Below are positions 52,514-60,987 of a stretch of 64,000 nucleotides of DNA, in pieces. Below the pieces are notes generated by a model that saw nothing but the letters and a program-made list of their open reading frames with translations, had not been told where the DNA came from and did not search any database. Source of the stretch: Bin103 sp002238925 (GTDB taxonomy: Bacteria > Spirochaetota > Spirochaetia > SZUA-6 > Bin103). The DNA is taken from contig OZ242313.1 of the NCBI GenBank assembly GCA_965208065.1, positions 2,914,001 through 2,978,000 of the forward strand. Reading direction: 5' to 3'. Position 1 is the first letter of the stretch. Each line of letters opens with the position of its first letter. The position numbers were made by a program, and so were the translations under genes.

Positions 52514-53200
52514 TCATGGCGTGGTTCCGCCCGGTTGTGCGCTCTCGGCAGGTCCGTCCGCCTCGTGCGAATCCTCGCTGCGCGCGGCAAAGTTGTTCCA
52601 GGCGCCGGCCAGATCCATGGTACGGCCGAACAGCTCCGACAGCGCCTCCCACATCGCGTTGCGCGCTGCGTGGGCGGCGGCCTCGTCGCCGGCGGTCACC
52701 GCCCGTTGGTGGTTGGCGAGTTGTTCCCGCTGTACACCCTCGGCGGCGGCTGCCGCCTGCGTTACGGAGGCCGCCGCCGCTGCCTGCCGTGCCGCCAGCT
52801 CGGCCGTGGCGGTGGTCCGGTCCGGCTGCTGGTCGTACGCCGCCGCCGATGCAAACCGCGGCGGTTGCTTGCTGCCGTCTTCGTCCCAGAAGGTATGAGT
52901 GGGCTGGATGTGCGGCGTGACCGACAGGAACATCACCACTTCATCGTCGCCGACGTTGCGCACGGTGTGATACTGGTCGGTGAGCGCGATGCACAGCTCG
53001 CCCGGACCGAGCACCGCCCGTTCGCCGTCGATCTCGAATTCCGCCCGCCCCTGCAGGATCAGGAAGATCTCGTGGCCGAGGTCGTGGGTGTGGCCGGCGT
53101 TGAACTGCCCCACCGCCATCTTCAGGAAGCGGCAGCGAATCTGCGGCGTTACCAGCAGATTCGCGATGTCGCTACGGTAGTCGTAGACTTGCAGAGCCAT
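52514..53200 (-). CDS. cupin-domain protein with helical C-terminal region
   Basis: A 228-residue protein. Residues about 20-110 form a cupin with metal ligands suggested by GHTHDLGHEIFLILQGRAEF (His, His, Glu) and TDQYHTVRNVGDDEV (His). Residues about 120-210 are Ala/Gln-rich and likely helical or coiled (TATAELAARQAAAAASVTQA onward), which is unusual for small cupins. It may be a sensor or a small isomerase feeding the Gfo/Idh and GH32 genes downstream. It is divergent from a PhyH gene across about 100 bases. Confidence 0.7.
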   Translation of the reverse strand: MALQVYDYRSDIANLLVTPQIRCRFLKMAVGQFNAGHTHDLGHEIFLILQGRAEFEIDGERAVLGPGELCIALTDQYHTVRNVGDDEVVMFLSVTPHIQPTHTFWDEDGSKQPPRFASAAAYDQQPDRTTATAELAARQAAAAASVTQAAAAAEGVQREQLANHQRAVTAGDEAAAHAARNAMWEALSELFGRTMDLAGAWNNFAARSEDSHEADGPAESAQPGGTTP

Positions 53201-53300
53201 GATTGCACCCGATCATGCTCCCGCTTGCCGGCGCGCGCAACCCCGCGCACCACGCGCCGTACCGGGTAGGCACGCGCGGAAGCAGGGAGTATCGTGCGGC

Positions 53301-54191
53301 ATGGTCCGCTATCCCGACCATATGCGGCCCCCGGTGCCGATGACGGACGAGCAGAAATTCTTCTTCGACCTGCGCGGGTGGCTCGTGCTGCCGGCGGTGC
53401 TGTCGGCAGCGGAACTCGAGGCGATGCGCGCCGAGTGCTACACGGGCGTGGATCCTCTGATGGAGCGTGCCGGCGGCGTCAAGGATGGCCATTCGGGCGT
53501 GCTGGAGACGCTGCTCGACCATCCGGCGGTGGTCGGGGTGTTGGCGGAGATCCTGTCGGAGCAGCCCTTCGACCGGGAGGAGTGCTACGGCTTCCGTTGC
53601 GAGGACTCGCACGTGATCATGCGACCGCCCGGCTGGCACAAGACCCGGCGCGGCGACAACGGAATCCCGCACGTGGTGCGGCCCCCGCAAATGGCCAACG
53701 CGATGCGCTACCAGGTGGCGGGCAACAGGATCTTCTCCGGCCTGACCCGGGTGGTGTGGGAGCTCGAAGAGGTGCGGGAGGGCCAGGGCGGCACCTCGTT
53801 TCTCAGCGGCTCGCACAAGGCGCACTTCAGCTACGGCGGCCCCGACCGGTTTGCGTCGAATGCCGAGGGATCGCCGTGGCTGGAGGGCATCTACGCCGCC
53901 ATGGATACCTATGGCTGCCCGGCCGGCTCGGTGGTGATCTTCACCGAGAGCCTGCTGCACGCCGCCAACGACTGGACCAACCCCGATAACGGCCGCTGCG
54001 CCATCTTCCAGTGCTACAACTCGGTGTGTGCGCAGTGGCACCGCCCCAACATCACCCATGAGCAGGTGGAAACCATGCCGGCGAAGCGGCGCACGCTGTT
54101 CCGTGGCGTCTGGGAGCTTGGCGGCAACACCGCGTACGCCGCCGACAACCGCACGCTGATGCGCCCCTCACCGCACCCCCGCACCGGTTGA
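53301..54191 (+). CDS. phytanoyl-CoA dioxygenase family protein, non-canonical (copy 1)
   Basis: A 296-residue PhyH-type double-stranded beta-helix protein. MTDEQKFFFDLRGWLVLPAV is the usual family start, GGTSFLSGSHKAHF and AGSVVIFTESLLHAANDW are the late strand motifs with the distal His. In place of the usual HxD iron motif it has MRPPGWHKTRRGDNGIP, so iron binding may differ. ATG 53301 is preferred over the longer open frame from 53199. The substrate is unknown; it is divergent from the cupin/Gfo-Idh/GH32 operon. Confidence 0.75.
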   Translation: MVRYPDHMRPPVPMTDEQKFFFDLRGWLVLPAVLSAAELEAMRAECYTGVDPLMERAGGVKDGHSGVLETLLDHPAVVGVLAEILSEQPFDREECYGFRCEDSHVIMRPPGWHKTRRGDNGIPHVVRPPQMANAMRYQVAGNRIFSGLTRVVWELEEVREGQGGTSFLSGSHKAHFSYGGPDRFASNAEGSPWLEGIYAAMDTYGCPAGSVVIFTESLLHAANDWTNPDNGRCAIFQCYNSVCAQWHRPNITHEQVETMPAKRRTLFRGVWELGGNTAYAADNRTLMRPSPHPRTG

Positions 54192-54240
54192 CTGGCATAC
54201 CCTGTCGGGGGCCCGCGCACCGGATAACCGGACGGCCCGG

Positions 54241-54894
54241 ATGGTTGCCAAGACGCTCCTGTTCCGGTTAGCTGGGGCACCCGTGGACGGCGTGGCAGGC
54301 TATTCTCCGATCGGGGCTCGCATTCAGGTGACCGGAAACAGTGGATCCGGCAAGACGACGGTCGCGGAGCGGTTGGCGAAAGCGCTGGATGCGAACTTCG
54401 TCGACCTGGACGCCCTCAACTGGCAGCCAGGCTGGCGGGCGCTGAACGATTCCGATCCCGCGGAGTTGGAGCGTCGCTTCCTCGCGGCGACCGCCGGTGA
54501 GCGCTGGGCGGTCTCCGGCTCCTACACGCGGCACTGCCAGCGCACCTTCTGGCCGCGCCTCGAGACCATCGTCTGGCTCGATCTGCCTCTGCGGGTATGC
54601 GTCTGGCGGATCATCCGGCGTACCTGGCGGCGCTGGCGCTCGCGGGAACTGCTGTGGGGAACGAACTACGAGCGCCTGTGGCCCAATTTCATGATCTGGC
54701 GGAAGGACAACCTGGTGAACTGGGCCGTGACCCAACACCGCCGCAAACGGAACGCCATGCTCGCCTACCAGACCGATCTACGCTGGTCCCACGTCCGCTT
54801 CGTACGGCTCACCTCACCCCGCGAAGTGGAAGCCTTCCTCGCCACAGTCGCCGAGCGCGCCGCACCGGTCCGACCACAGCAGGAGCGTCGCTAA
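54241..54894 (+). CDS. P-loop kinase-like protein (topology-modulation/FlaR type)
   Basis: A 217-residue P-loop NTPase resembling small adenylate-kinase-like proteins annotated as DNA topology modulation or FlaR. Walker A is IQVTGNSGSGKTTVAERLAK at about residue 28; FVDLDALNWQPGWR and GERWAVSGSYTRH follow, as in the family, and a basic lid region reads WRIIRRTWRRWRSRELLWG. The substrate is not known. An N-terminal extension of about 25 residues precedes the P-loop. Its 3' end overlaps the remnant on the other strand. Confidence 0.72.
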   Translation: MVAKTLLFRLAGAPVDGVAGYSPIGARIQVTGNSGSGKTTVAERLAKALDANFVDLDALNWQPGWRALNDSDPAELERRFLAATAGERWAVSGSYTRHCQRTFWPRLETIVWLDLPLRVCVWRIIRRTWRRWRSRELLWGTNYERLWPNFMIWRKDNLVNWAVTQHRRKRNAMLAYQTDLRWSHVRFVRLTSPREVEAFLATVAERAAPVRPQQERR

Positions 54895-55025
54895 AGCCGT
54901 CGCCGGCACGAAGATCCCCTCGCCCGCCTCGACCGGCGTGTAGACGTCGCCGGGTGCACAATGCGCCAGTTGCTGCCCTTGCCCATGCGGAACGCACGGC
55001 CCGCGAACAGGTCGAGGATCTGCAT
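54891..55025 (-). pseudogene. coupled gene remnant after a PhyH gene
   Basis: An ATG at 55025 overlaps the stop of the second PhyH gene as TGATG, the form of translational coupling. It reads MQILDLFAGRAFRMGKGSNW then RIVHP before becoming Arg-rich and stopping at 54891. If one base is restored at the C/G run near 54950 the frame continues GDVYTPVEAGEGIFVPATA, which looks like real protein and fits the preceding segment. I infer a gene broken by a single-base deletion and truncated by the convergent kinase gene. The family is not recognised. Confidence 0.45.
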
Positions 55026-55852
55026 CAGGCCGGGTTGGCCTCGATCGCCGGGAATAGCGAGGCGGTCCAGGTGCCGGGGTTGGCCGGCTCCTGGAACAGG
55101 ATCTGCTGGCGCGGCGTGAGCGGCACGGAGGCGGGTGGGCGCACGCGGCGCGCCGACCAGGCGAGGTGCGACTGGCAGTACTTGTAGAGCAGCGTGCGGC
55201 TCTGGTGGGGCCCCTTCCACGGTGCGGTGCCGTGGGTCAACGCCTCCGAGAACAGCACTACCGATCCCGCCGGCGCCTCCGGAATCACCACGCCGGGCGC
55301 AAGGGACTCGCCTTCCATCATCTCCCAGCGGCCCTGGTTTATGGTCGGGATCGGGTCCGGGCGCACGAAGTTGCTCTTGTGACTGCCCGGAACGCAACAG
55401 AAGCCGCCGTGCGCCGGGCCGGTGTCCACCAGGTTCCACGACACCACGGTAAAGGCATTGTGAATCCTGCCGTTGCGCACGTGGTAGTACTCGGCCGGAG
55501 AGTAAGGTGCGTTGCCGCCATGCAATTGGTGGGCGCCCATGCCCGCCTCCATGCTGATGCCGTACAGGCGGTCGAGACGGAACCAGTCGCCAAGCGTGAG
55601 CTGCAGCAGCGGCATGATGCGCGGATGGTCGAGCAGATCGCAGAACGGCTTGCCCCAGTCCAGGAACCCGGGACACTCCGGCGCGCCCCCGGCTGCCGAG
55701 CCGAAGCGGATTTTCTCGTGCGGCGGCGGCAATCCCCGGGCGTCGATGAGCCGGTTCAGTTCATCGATTTCGGACCGGCTGAGGACATCGGGAATCACCA
55801 GGTACCCCGCCAGGTCGAACAGGTAGCGCCGCATCTCCAGATCGTGATCCAT
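55025..55852 (-). CDS. phytanoyl-CoA dioxygenase family protein, LHGG type (copy 2)
   Basis: A 275-residue PhyH protein: RRYLFDLAGYLVIPDVLSRS at the start, HGGFCCVPGSHKSNFVRPDP and GSVVLFSEALTHGTAPWKGP later, with the distal His in LTHG. The expected HxD site is replaced by GMGAHQLHGGNAPYS, a pattern I associate with a large, uncharacterised PhyH subfamily. ATG 55852 has no strong ribosome site. Possible products are hydroxylated lipids or natural-product intermediates; the substrate cannot be read from sequence. Confidence 0.78.
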   Translation of the reverse strand: MDHDLEMRRYLFDLAGYLVIPDVLSRSEIDELNRLIDARGLPPPHEKIRFGSAAGGAPECPGFLDWGKPFCDLLDHPRIMPLLQLTLGDWFRLDRLYGISMEAGMGAHQLHGGNAPYSPAEYYHVRNGRIHNAFTVVSWNLVDTGPAHGGFCCVPGSHKSNFVRPDPIPTINQGRWEMMEGESLAPGVVIPEAPAGSVVLFSEALTHGTAPWKGPHQSRTLLYKYCQSHLAWSARRVRPPASVPLTPRQQILFQEPANPGTWTASLFPAIEANPA

Positions 55853-55956
55853 CGTTCAGCTACTATGCGGGGCGAGCAATCCGGCGTCAATCCGAGAGCA
55901 TCGCGGCATCGCGGCCGGCAGACCTTTTTCCAGGCAACTGCCAATATAGGATTGCG

Positions 55957-57471
55957 ATGGCTGCGACGGTAGACCGCACACGGGGCTTGCGGCGCCCCAA
56001 CCTGCTCTACATTCTTTCCGACCAGCATTGTCCGTTCGTGACAGGCTGCTACGGGGACCCGCTGGTGGAGACGCCACATCTCGACCGGCTGGCGGCGGCC
56101 GGGGTGACGATGGACGCGGCCTACTGTCCGTCGCCGATCTGCGGGCCGTCGCGGATGTCGATGCTCACCGGCCTGCATCCGTTTCAGAACCGCTCCTGGA
56201 CCAACCGCGATATCCTCGATTCGAGCATCCCGACCATGGCCCACGCCCTCGGCGCGGCCGGCTGCCGCCCGGTGCTGATCGGGCGCCTGCACTCGATGGG
56301 GCCGGACCAGCGGCGCGGCTACGCGGAGCGGCTGGTGGGCGATCACAGCCCCAACTACGCGGGCGCCGGTCCGGTGGCCGACCGCGGAGCGCTGGACGGC
56401 ACCGCCGGCCCGGACCACGCGAGCCTGGCGAGGTCGGGCGCCGGCCGGAGCGGTTACGAGGTGCACGATGAAGAGGTGACCGCCGCCGCCGTGCGGTTTC
56501 TGCAGCGGGAGGCAGACCGGCGGCGCACCAACCCGGACTGCGAGCCGTTCTGCCTGACCGTGGGGCTGATGCTGCCCCACCCGCCCTACGTGGCGCGGGC
56601 AGCGGACTACCGGCGCTACGCGGACCGAATCGGGCTGCCGCGCAAGCCGGAGTTCCCGCAGCGCGCGGTCCCGGAGTACCTGCGCTGGTGGCGCGAGCAC
56701 ACCGGCCTGACCCGCACCACCGAGGCAGAGACGCTGCGCTCCCGCGCCGCCTACTGGGCACTGGTCACCAGCATGGACCGGATGATCGGCCGCGTCCTTG
56801 CGGCGCTGCGTACCGGCGGCCTGGAGGAGGACACGCTGATTGTCTACACCTCCGACCACGGCGACATGCTCGGCGAGCACGGCATGTTCTGGAAGCACAC
56901 GTTCTACGAGGAATCGGTGCGGGTACCGCTGATCATGGCGTGGCCGGGCAGGATCAGAGCGGGCACTCGGTCTGATCGAGTGGTGAGCGCGCTGGACGTT
57001 ACCGCTACCATCCTCGACGCCACGGACGCGCCGGCTCTGCCGGGCAGTCCCGGACGCAGCCTGCTGCCGCTTCTCGATGGCGGAAGCTGGCGTGACGAAG
57101 CGTTCAGCGAGTATTGTTCGGACGAGGCGTGGGGCCCGCCCGACGGGTGCTTCCAGCGCATGATTCGCCGCGATGAGTGGAAGCTGGTCTGCTACCACGG
57201 GTCAAACCGGGCTGCAGACATGCAACTGTTCAACCTGAAAGAGGATCCTCGGGAACTGGTGAACCGCGCTTCCGACTTGGGGTGCCGTGAGACCGTACGC
57301 AACCTGCGGGCGCTGCTGTACGCCGATTGGAACCCGAAACAGGTCAGGGTGCAGATGGCCGCCAACCGTGCGCGCCACGTAATCCACCACGGTTGGGCGC
57401 GCGCCACCGAGCCGCACAGCGAACACCTGTGGGATCTACGTGGCGAGATGTTCTATCTCGATCCCGCCTGA
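55957..57471 (+). CDS. sulfatase
   Basis: A 504-residue type I sulfatase that would hydrolyse sulfate esters. The start RPNLLYILSDQHCPF binds calcium through Asp; the formylglycine motif is CGPSR within YCPSPICGPSRMSMLTGLHP, where the Cys is the residue converted. TLIVYTSDHGDMLGEHGMFW carries the conserved Asp-His metal site, and RMIRRDEWKLVCYHG is also typical. No signal peptide is seen, so it is probably cytoplasmic unless the start is elsewhere. It ends next to a 26-base-period direct repeat and converges on the dienelactone hydrolase gene. Confidence 0.9.
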   Translation: MAATVDRTRGLRRPNLLYILSDQHCPFVTGCYGDPLVETPHLDRLAAAGVTMDAAYCPSPICGPSRMSMLTGLHPFQNRSWTNRDILDSSIPTMAHALGAAGCRPVLIGRLHSMGPDQRRGYAERLVGDHSPNYAGAGPVADRGALDGTAGPDHASLARSGAGRSGYEVHDEEVTAAAVRFLQREADRRRTNPDCEPFCLTVGLMLPHPPYVARAADYRRYADRIGLPRKPEFPQRAVPEYLRWWREHTGLTRTTEAETLRSRAAYWALVTSMDRMIGRVLAALRTGGLEEDTLIVYTSDHGDMLGEHGMFWKHTFYEESVRVPLIMAWPGRIRAGTRSDRVVSALDVTATILDATDAPALPGSPGRSLLPLLDGGSWRDEAFSEYCSDEAWGPPDGCFQRMIRRDEWKLVCYHGSNRAADMQLFNLKEDPRELVNRASDLGCRETVRNLRALLYADWNPKQVRVQMAANRARHVIHHGWARATEPHSEHLWDLRGEMFYLDPA

Positions 57472-57513
57472 CTAGGTCAGAGTCTCTGGAGATCTGACTA
57501 CGTCAGAGTCTCT
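57469..57513. repeat. 26-base-period direct repeat across two stop codons
   Basis: TGACTAGGTCAGAGTCTCT at 57469-57487 recurs as TGACTACGTCAGAGTCTCT at 57495-57513, 18 of 19 bases identical. The first copy begins at the sulfatase stop codon; the second contains the stop codon and last codons of the convergent dienelactone hydrolase gene. Each copy also has the small palindrome CTGAC/GTCAG. It resembles a duplication of the end of the hydrolase gene. Confidence 0.8.
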
Positions 57514-58379
57514 TTGAAGAATGCCACGGTGCGTTCCCATGCCAGGTTGGCGGCGGCGTCGTCGTAGCGTGGCGTGGAGTTGTTGTGGAAGCCGTGCCGG
57601 GTGCCCGCGTAGGTGTGCATCTGGAAGGTCTTGCCGTGTTCCTTGAGAGCCGTTTCGTACTCGGGCCTCGCCTGATTGACGAAATTGTCGTTCTCGGCGT
57701 AGTGGATCAACAGCGGCGCCTGGATGTTGCCGACCTCGGCCGTCGGGGCCGCGGGTCCGTAGAATGGTGCGCCGGCATTGAGGTCGCCGCCGAGCCGTAC
57801 CGCCAGCCGATTCACCATGCCGCCGCCCCAGCAGAACCCGACCGCGCCCAGCTTGCCGGTAGACAACTCGTGATTCTTGAGAAAGTAGGCGCTGTTGATC
57901 ATGTCCTCGCGCAACTTCTGTTGATCCAGGGAACGCTGCATGGCGCGGCCATCGTCGTCGTTGCCTGGGTAGCCGCCGATGGGGGCCAGCCCATCGGGAG
58001 CCAGGGCCAGGAATCCCGCCACCGCGGCTCGGCGCGCAACATCTTCGATGTAGGGATTGAGGCCGCGGTTCTCGTGGATCACCAGAACCGCCGGGAATGG
58101 GCCGGCGCCGGCGGGCTGTACCAGGTAGCCGCGCATCTCGCCAGAGCTGCCACCCGGTGACGGGTACGCCACGTACCGAGCCTTGATGCGCTCATCCGTG
58201 AACGAGACCGTCTGCGCTTCGGCGTAGCGCGGCAGCAACGCCTGCGCCATGGCAAGTGCCGACACGCCGCCCACCGTGATCGCCGCGGAGCGCGACAGGA
58301 ACTGCCTGCGGCTAATGCGGTCATGGGTGTAGTCGTCGAACAGGTCGTATACGCGGGGATCTACCTTGTCCTGGTCCAT
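57498..58379 (-). CDS. dienelactone hydrolase family protein, exported by Tat
   Basis: A 293-residue alpha/beta hydrolase. The N-terminus has the twin-arginine motif SRRQFLSRS before a hydrophobic stretch ending ARG-poor AEAQT, so export through Tat is likely. The triad is recognisable: nucleophile Cys in GAVGFCWGGGMVNRL, Asp in IHYAENDNFVN, His in GTRHGFHNNSTP. VLVIHENRGLNPYIEDVARR is standard. The enzyme may open lactones or cleave carboxyl esters in the periplasm. GGAGGGAAT precedes the ATG. It lies 108 bases after the GH4 gene. Confidence 0.85.
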   Translation of the reverse strand: MDQDKVDPRVYDLFDDYTHDRISRRQFLSRSAAITVGGVSALAMAQALLPRYAEAQTVSFTDERIKARYVAYPSPGGSSGEMRGYLVQPAGAGPFPAVLVIHENRGLNPYIEDVARRAAVAGFLALAPDGLAPIGGYPGNDDDGRAMQRSLDQQKLREDMINSAYFLKNHELSTGKLGAVGFCWGGGMVNRLAVRLGGDLNAGAPFYGPAAPTAEVGNIQAPLLIHYAENDNFVNQARPEYETALKEHGKTFQMHTYAGTRHGFHNNSTPRYDDAAANLAWERTVAFFKETLT

Positions 58380-58487
58380 ATTCCCTCCGTTGACGGACGT
58401 TGCACGCGCCGCCGTGCCGATATCAAAGCCCGCTCACGGTGCCTGGTCAACTGCGCGCCGCGAGCGTCGATGCGACTGCTGTGCGAA

Positions 58488-59999
58488 TCAGTTCCGGTTG
58501 CCGCCCGCGAGCCTGAAGGCATGCTCCTCGGCTCGCATGGTGGCGTCGCCGTTGCCGTCGCCGGCGCGGAGCTGATCGACGCTGCGCACTTCCAGCCGTG
58601 CGGCGCCCTCCCACTCGCGGGTGGGCAGGCGGTCGCCGTCGCGCAGCCGCTCCTCGGCCGCGGCGATCGCCTGCCCGAACTGGGGCAGCCACTTGCGCTG
58701 CGCCAGCAGCATGTCGTCGACCAGTTGCCACACCTCCGGCGGCGTGGCGACGGCGCCCACCAGCGGGTCGAGCAGCATTGCCTGGCGAAGCAGCGTGTCG
58801 TCGCCGGCCACCGCCGCCGCCACCGCCAAGCGTTGCACGGAGATGCTGGCGTTGCACACCGCGGCGCAGCCGAGCGGCAGGTCGCCGACCAGCGGGATGC
58901 CCATGCCGTTTCTGTCCACGTAGCCCGGCACCTCGACCACCGCGTCGTCCGGCAGGTTGGCAATGGCGCCGTTGTTCTTGACGTTGAAGTGGCCGCGGTA
59001 GGTGCGCCCGGTCTCCAGGCCCTCCACGATGTAGGAACCGTGCTCGGAGGAGCGCTCCGCGGGCGTGAACTGCATCGGCGGCTCCGCCATCCAGCGCGGG
59101 AAGTCCTCCTCGAACCAGTTGCGCTTCTCGGTGCACACCCGCAGGTAGCCGCCGGTCTCGCCGTGGATCCAGGTATCGAGGCTGACCCAGTCGCGGATCT
59201 CGCCGGGCCGCTTGCGGTACCACGGGACATACTCGCTCAAGTGGCCGTTGGACTCGGTGGAGTAGTAGCCGAAGCGGCGCAGCATGTCGATGCGCACCTT
59301 TTCGGTTGCCCGGTACTTGGGATGGCGCTCGTAGGCGGCCAGCAACTCGCGGGTCATATCCTTGCCCTTGTGACGGAGCTGCACGTACCAGGTCTGGTGG
59401 TTGATGCCGGCGGCGATGATGTCCAGCTCCGGTTGGGGAATCCCGAGCACCTCGGCGATCTGCCGGTGCCCTCCCTGCACGCCGTGGCACAGGCCGACGG
59501 TCTCCACCCCGCCATGGTCGTTGGCCGCCCAGGTGAGCATCGCCATCGGGTTGGCGTAGTTGAACAGGCGGCATCCGGGCTCGGCTACTTCGCGAATGTC
59601 GCGGCAGATGTCGAGGATCACCGGGATGCCGCGCTGGCCGTACATGATGCCGCCGGCGGACAGGGTGTCGCCCACGCACTGGTCGATGCCGTAACGCAGC
59701 GGCACGTCGATGTCGGTGGCGAACGCCTCGATTCCCCCGACCCGTACCGTGCAGAACACGTAGCGAGCGCCCGCTATGGCTTCGCGGCGGTCGGTGGTGG
59801 CGCTCAGCCTGACCCGGTCAAGGCCGTTGGCGCGGATGTCCCGCTCCGCCAACTGGCGAATCATGTCAAGATTCTGCTCGCTGATATCGGACAAGGCCAC
59901 TTCGAGCGAGTCGAACTCCGGGACGGTGAGAAGATCGCCGAGCAGCTTGCGGGTGAAGCCGATACTGCCGGCACCGATGAACGCGATCTTGAACGACAT
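58488..59999 (-). CDS. GH4 glycosidase (alpha-galactosidase/alpha-galacturonidase type)
   Basis: A 503-residue NAD- and Mn-dependent family 4 glycosidase. The Rossmann start is KIAFIGAGSIGFTRKLLGDL; the catalytic core has FNYANPMAMLTWAAND, VGLCHGVQGGHRQIAEVLG (metal-binding Cys) and AAGINHQTWYVQLRHKGKDM (His and catalytic region). These fit the MelA/LplD branch, active on alpha-galactosides or alpha-galacturonides. The upstream frame is open, but ATG 59999 gives the family start. It follows the third PhyH gene in a putative IclR-controlled operon. Confidence 0.87.
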   Translation of the reverse strand: MSFKIAFIGAGSIGFTRKLLGDLLTVPEFDSLEVALSDISEQNLDMIRQLAERDIRANGLDRVRLSATTDRREAIAGARYVFCTVRVGGIEAFATDIDVPLRYGIDQCVGDTLSAGGIMYGQRGIPVILDICRDIREVAEPGCRLFNYANPMAMLTWAANDHGGVETVGLCHGVQGGHRQIAEVLGIPQPELDIIAAGINHQTWYVQLRHKGKDMTRELLAAYERHPKYRATEKVRIDMLRRFGYYSTESNGHLSEYVPWYRKRPGEIRDWVSLDTWIHGETGGYLRVCTEKRNWFEEDFPRWMAEPPMQFTPAERSSEHGSYIVEGLETGRTYRGHFNVKNNGAIANLPDDAVVEVPGYVDRNGMGIPLVGDLPLGCAAVCNASISVQRLAVAAAVAGDDTLLRQAMLLDPLVGAVATPPEVWQLVDDMLLAQRKWLPQFGQAIAAAEERLRDGDRLPTREWEGAARLEVRSVDQLRAGDGNGDATMRAEEHAFRLAGGNRN

Positions 60000-60109
60000 G
60001 CTGTGCTCCCGCACGTACCGTAGGCGATCCCGCCGTGTGCGACAAGCATATGGCCGCGCCGCGGGTGCAGCGGAAAGCGATCGTGGCGCGGTGTTGCTCC
60101 GCCCCGTTT

Positions 60110-60955
60110 TCAGATCACGTCGCGCTGCACTTCGGTTACCTTGCCGGCAAACGTTGTGCCCCGCACCCACATGATCCGCTGAGCCCCGGCGGAGCGTTCC
60201 GGACTCGCCCACTCCGCTTGCGCGCTCAGGTAGTGGGATACGTAACTGCGCCGGAAGCGGCCGCTGTGATTATCGGTACTCTTGTGCAGGAGATGGCTGT
60301 GGAACCAGATCACCGCTCCCGGTTCTGCCTCCAGCGCCACGCCGTCTTCGTTGCGGGTGTTGCGAGCCAGTTTGAACTCGCTCTGTTGCGACCCCTCGAG
60401 TTCATCGTGCTCCACCACCGGTCCGAGATGGCTGCCGGGAATGACGTACAGGCACCCGTTGCCACGGTCGGCGGCATCGATGGCGGTCCAGGTGCCCACG
60501 GTGGTGTCGGTGACGAAGCGCTGGCGGAAGTAGAACTTGTCCTGGTGCCACGGAAAGCCAAGCCCGATCTCGGGCGCCTTCCAGATGTACAGGTTGTTGA
60601 TGCCGAGAATGTCCGGTCCGAGCAGGTCGACGATCGGATCGGTCAGCCGGGGGGCGCGCACGCGCTCCAGGAATTCGGGAATGTGGCAACTGGGAAAATG
60701 CAGCTTGTGCATGGCATGGATCCCGGTGCGCTGCTCCTTGCCGTCGCGGATCAGCGCGTTCCGGTCAACATGTTCGGCGGGAAACGGGCGCGTGCCGGCG
60801 ACGACCTCTTCAGCAGCCTTGTTCAGAACCTTGTTCTCCGCGCGGGAAAACACGTTCTCTCGAATGAAGAACCCATCACGCTGCCATCGCTCGCGTTCGG
60901 CGTCGGTCAGTCGAAAGGAGTGGTCGGGCGTACTCTCTGATATTTCACTATACAT
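60110..60955 (-). CDS. phytanoyl-CoA dioxygenase family protein, canonical (copy 3)
   Basis: A 281-residue PhyH dioxygenase with a complete active site: HxD in GLGFPWHQDKFYFRQRF, GNGCLYVIPGSHLGPVVEHD, and the distal His with PGAVIWFHSHLLHKSTDNHS followed by RFRRSYVSHYL, whose Arg would bind 2-oxoglutarate. It begins RLTDAERERWQRDGFFIREN. Its ATG lies just inside an AT-rich block that includes the palindrome shared with the divergent iclR-type gene, so its expression is probably controlled by that regulator. First of a likely PhyH-GH4-hydrolase operon. Confidence 0.87.
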   Translation of the reverse strand: MYSEISESTPDHSFRLTDAERERWQRDGFFIRENVFSRAENKVLNKAAEEVVAGTRPFPAEHVDRNALIRDGKEQRTGIHAMHKLHFPSCHIPEFLERVRAPRLTDPIVDLLGPDILGINNLYIWKAPEIGLGFPWHQDKFYFRQRFVTDTTVGTWTAIDAADRGNGCLYVIPGSHLGPVVEHDELEGSQQSEFKLARNTRNEDGVALEAEPGAVIWFHSHLLHKSTDNHSGRFRRSYVSHYLSAQAEWASPERSAGAQRIMWVRGTTFAGKVTEVQRDVI

Positions 60956-60957
60956 AG

Positions 60958-60973
60958 TATATTGATCGATATA
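60958..60973. promoter_or_regulatory. palindromic operator candidate between PhyH and iclR-type genes
   Basis: TATATTGATCGATATA is a near-perfect 16-base palindrome (14 of 16 positions symmetric) in the 32-base gap between two divergent genes. The whole block is strongly AT-rich against GC-rich surroundings. IclR proteins bind short palindromes of this size, often controlling themselves and the divergent gene. It begins three bases from the PhyH ATG, so binding would also block that gene's ribosome site region and promoter. Confidence 0.6.
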
Positions 60974-60987
60974 GAAGAATTGTGCTA

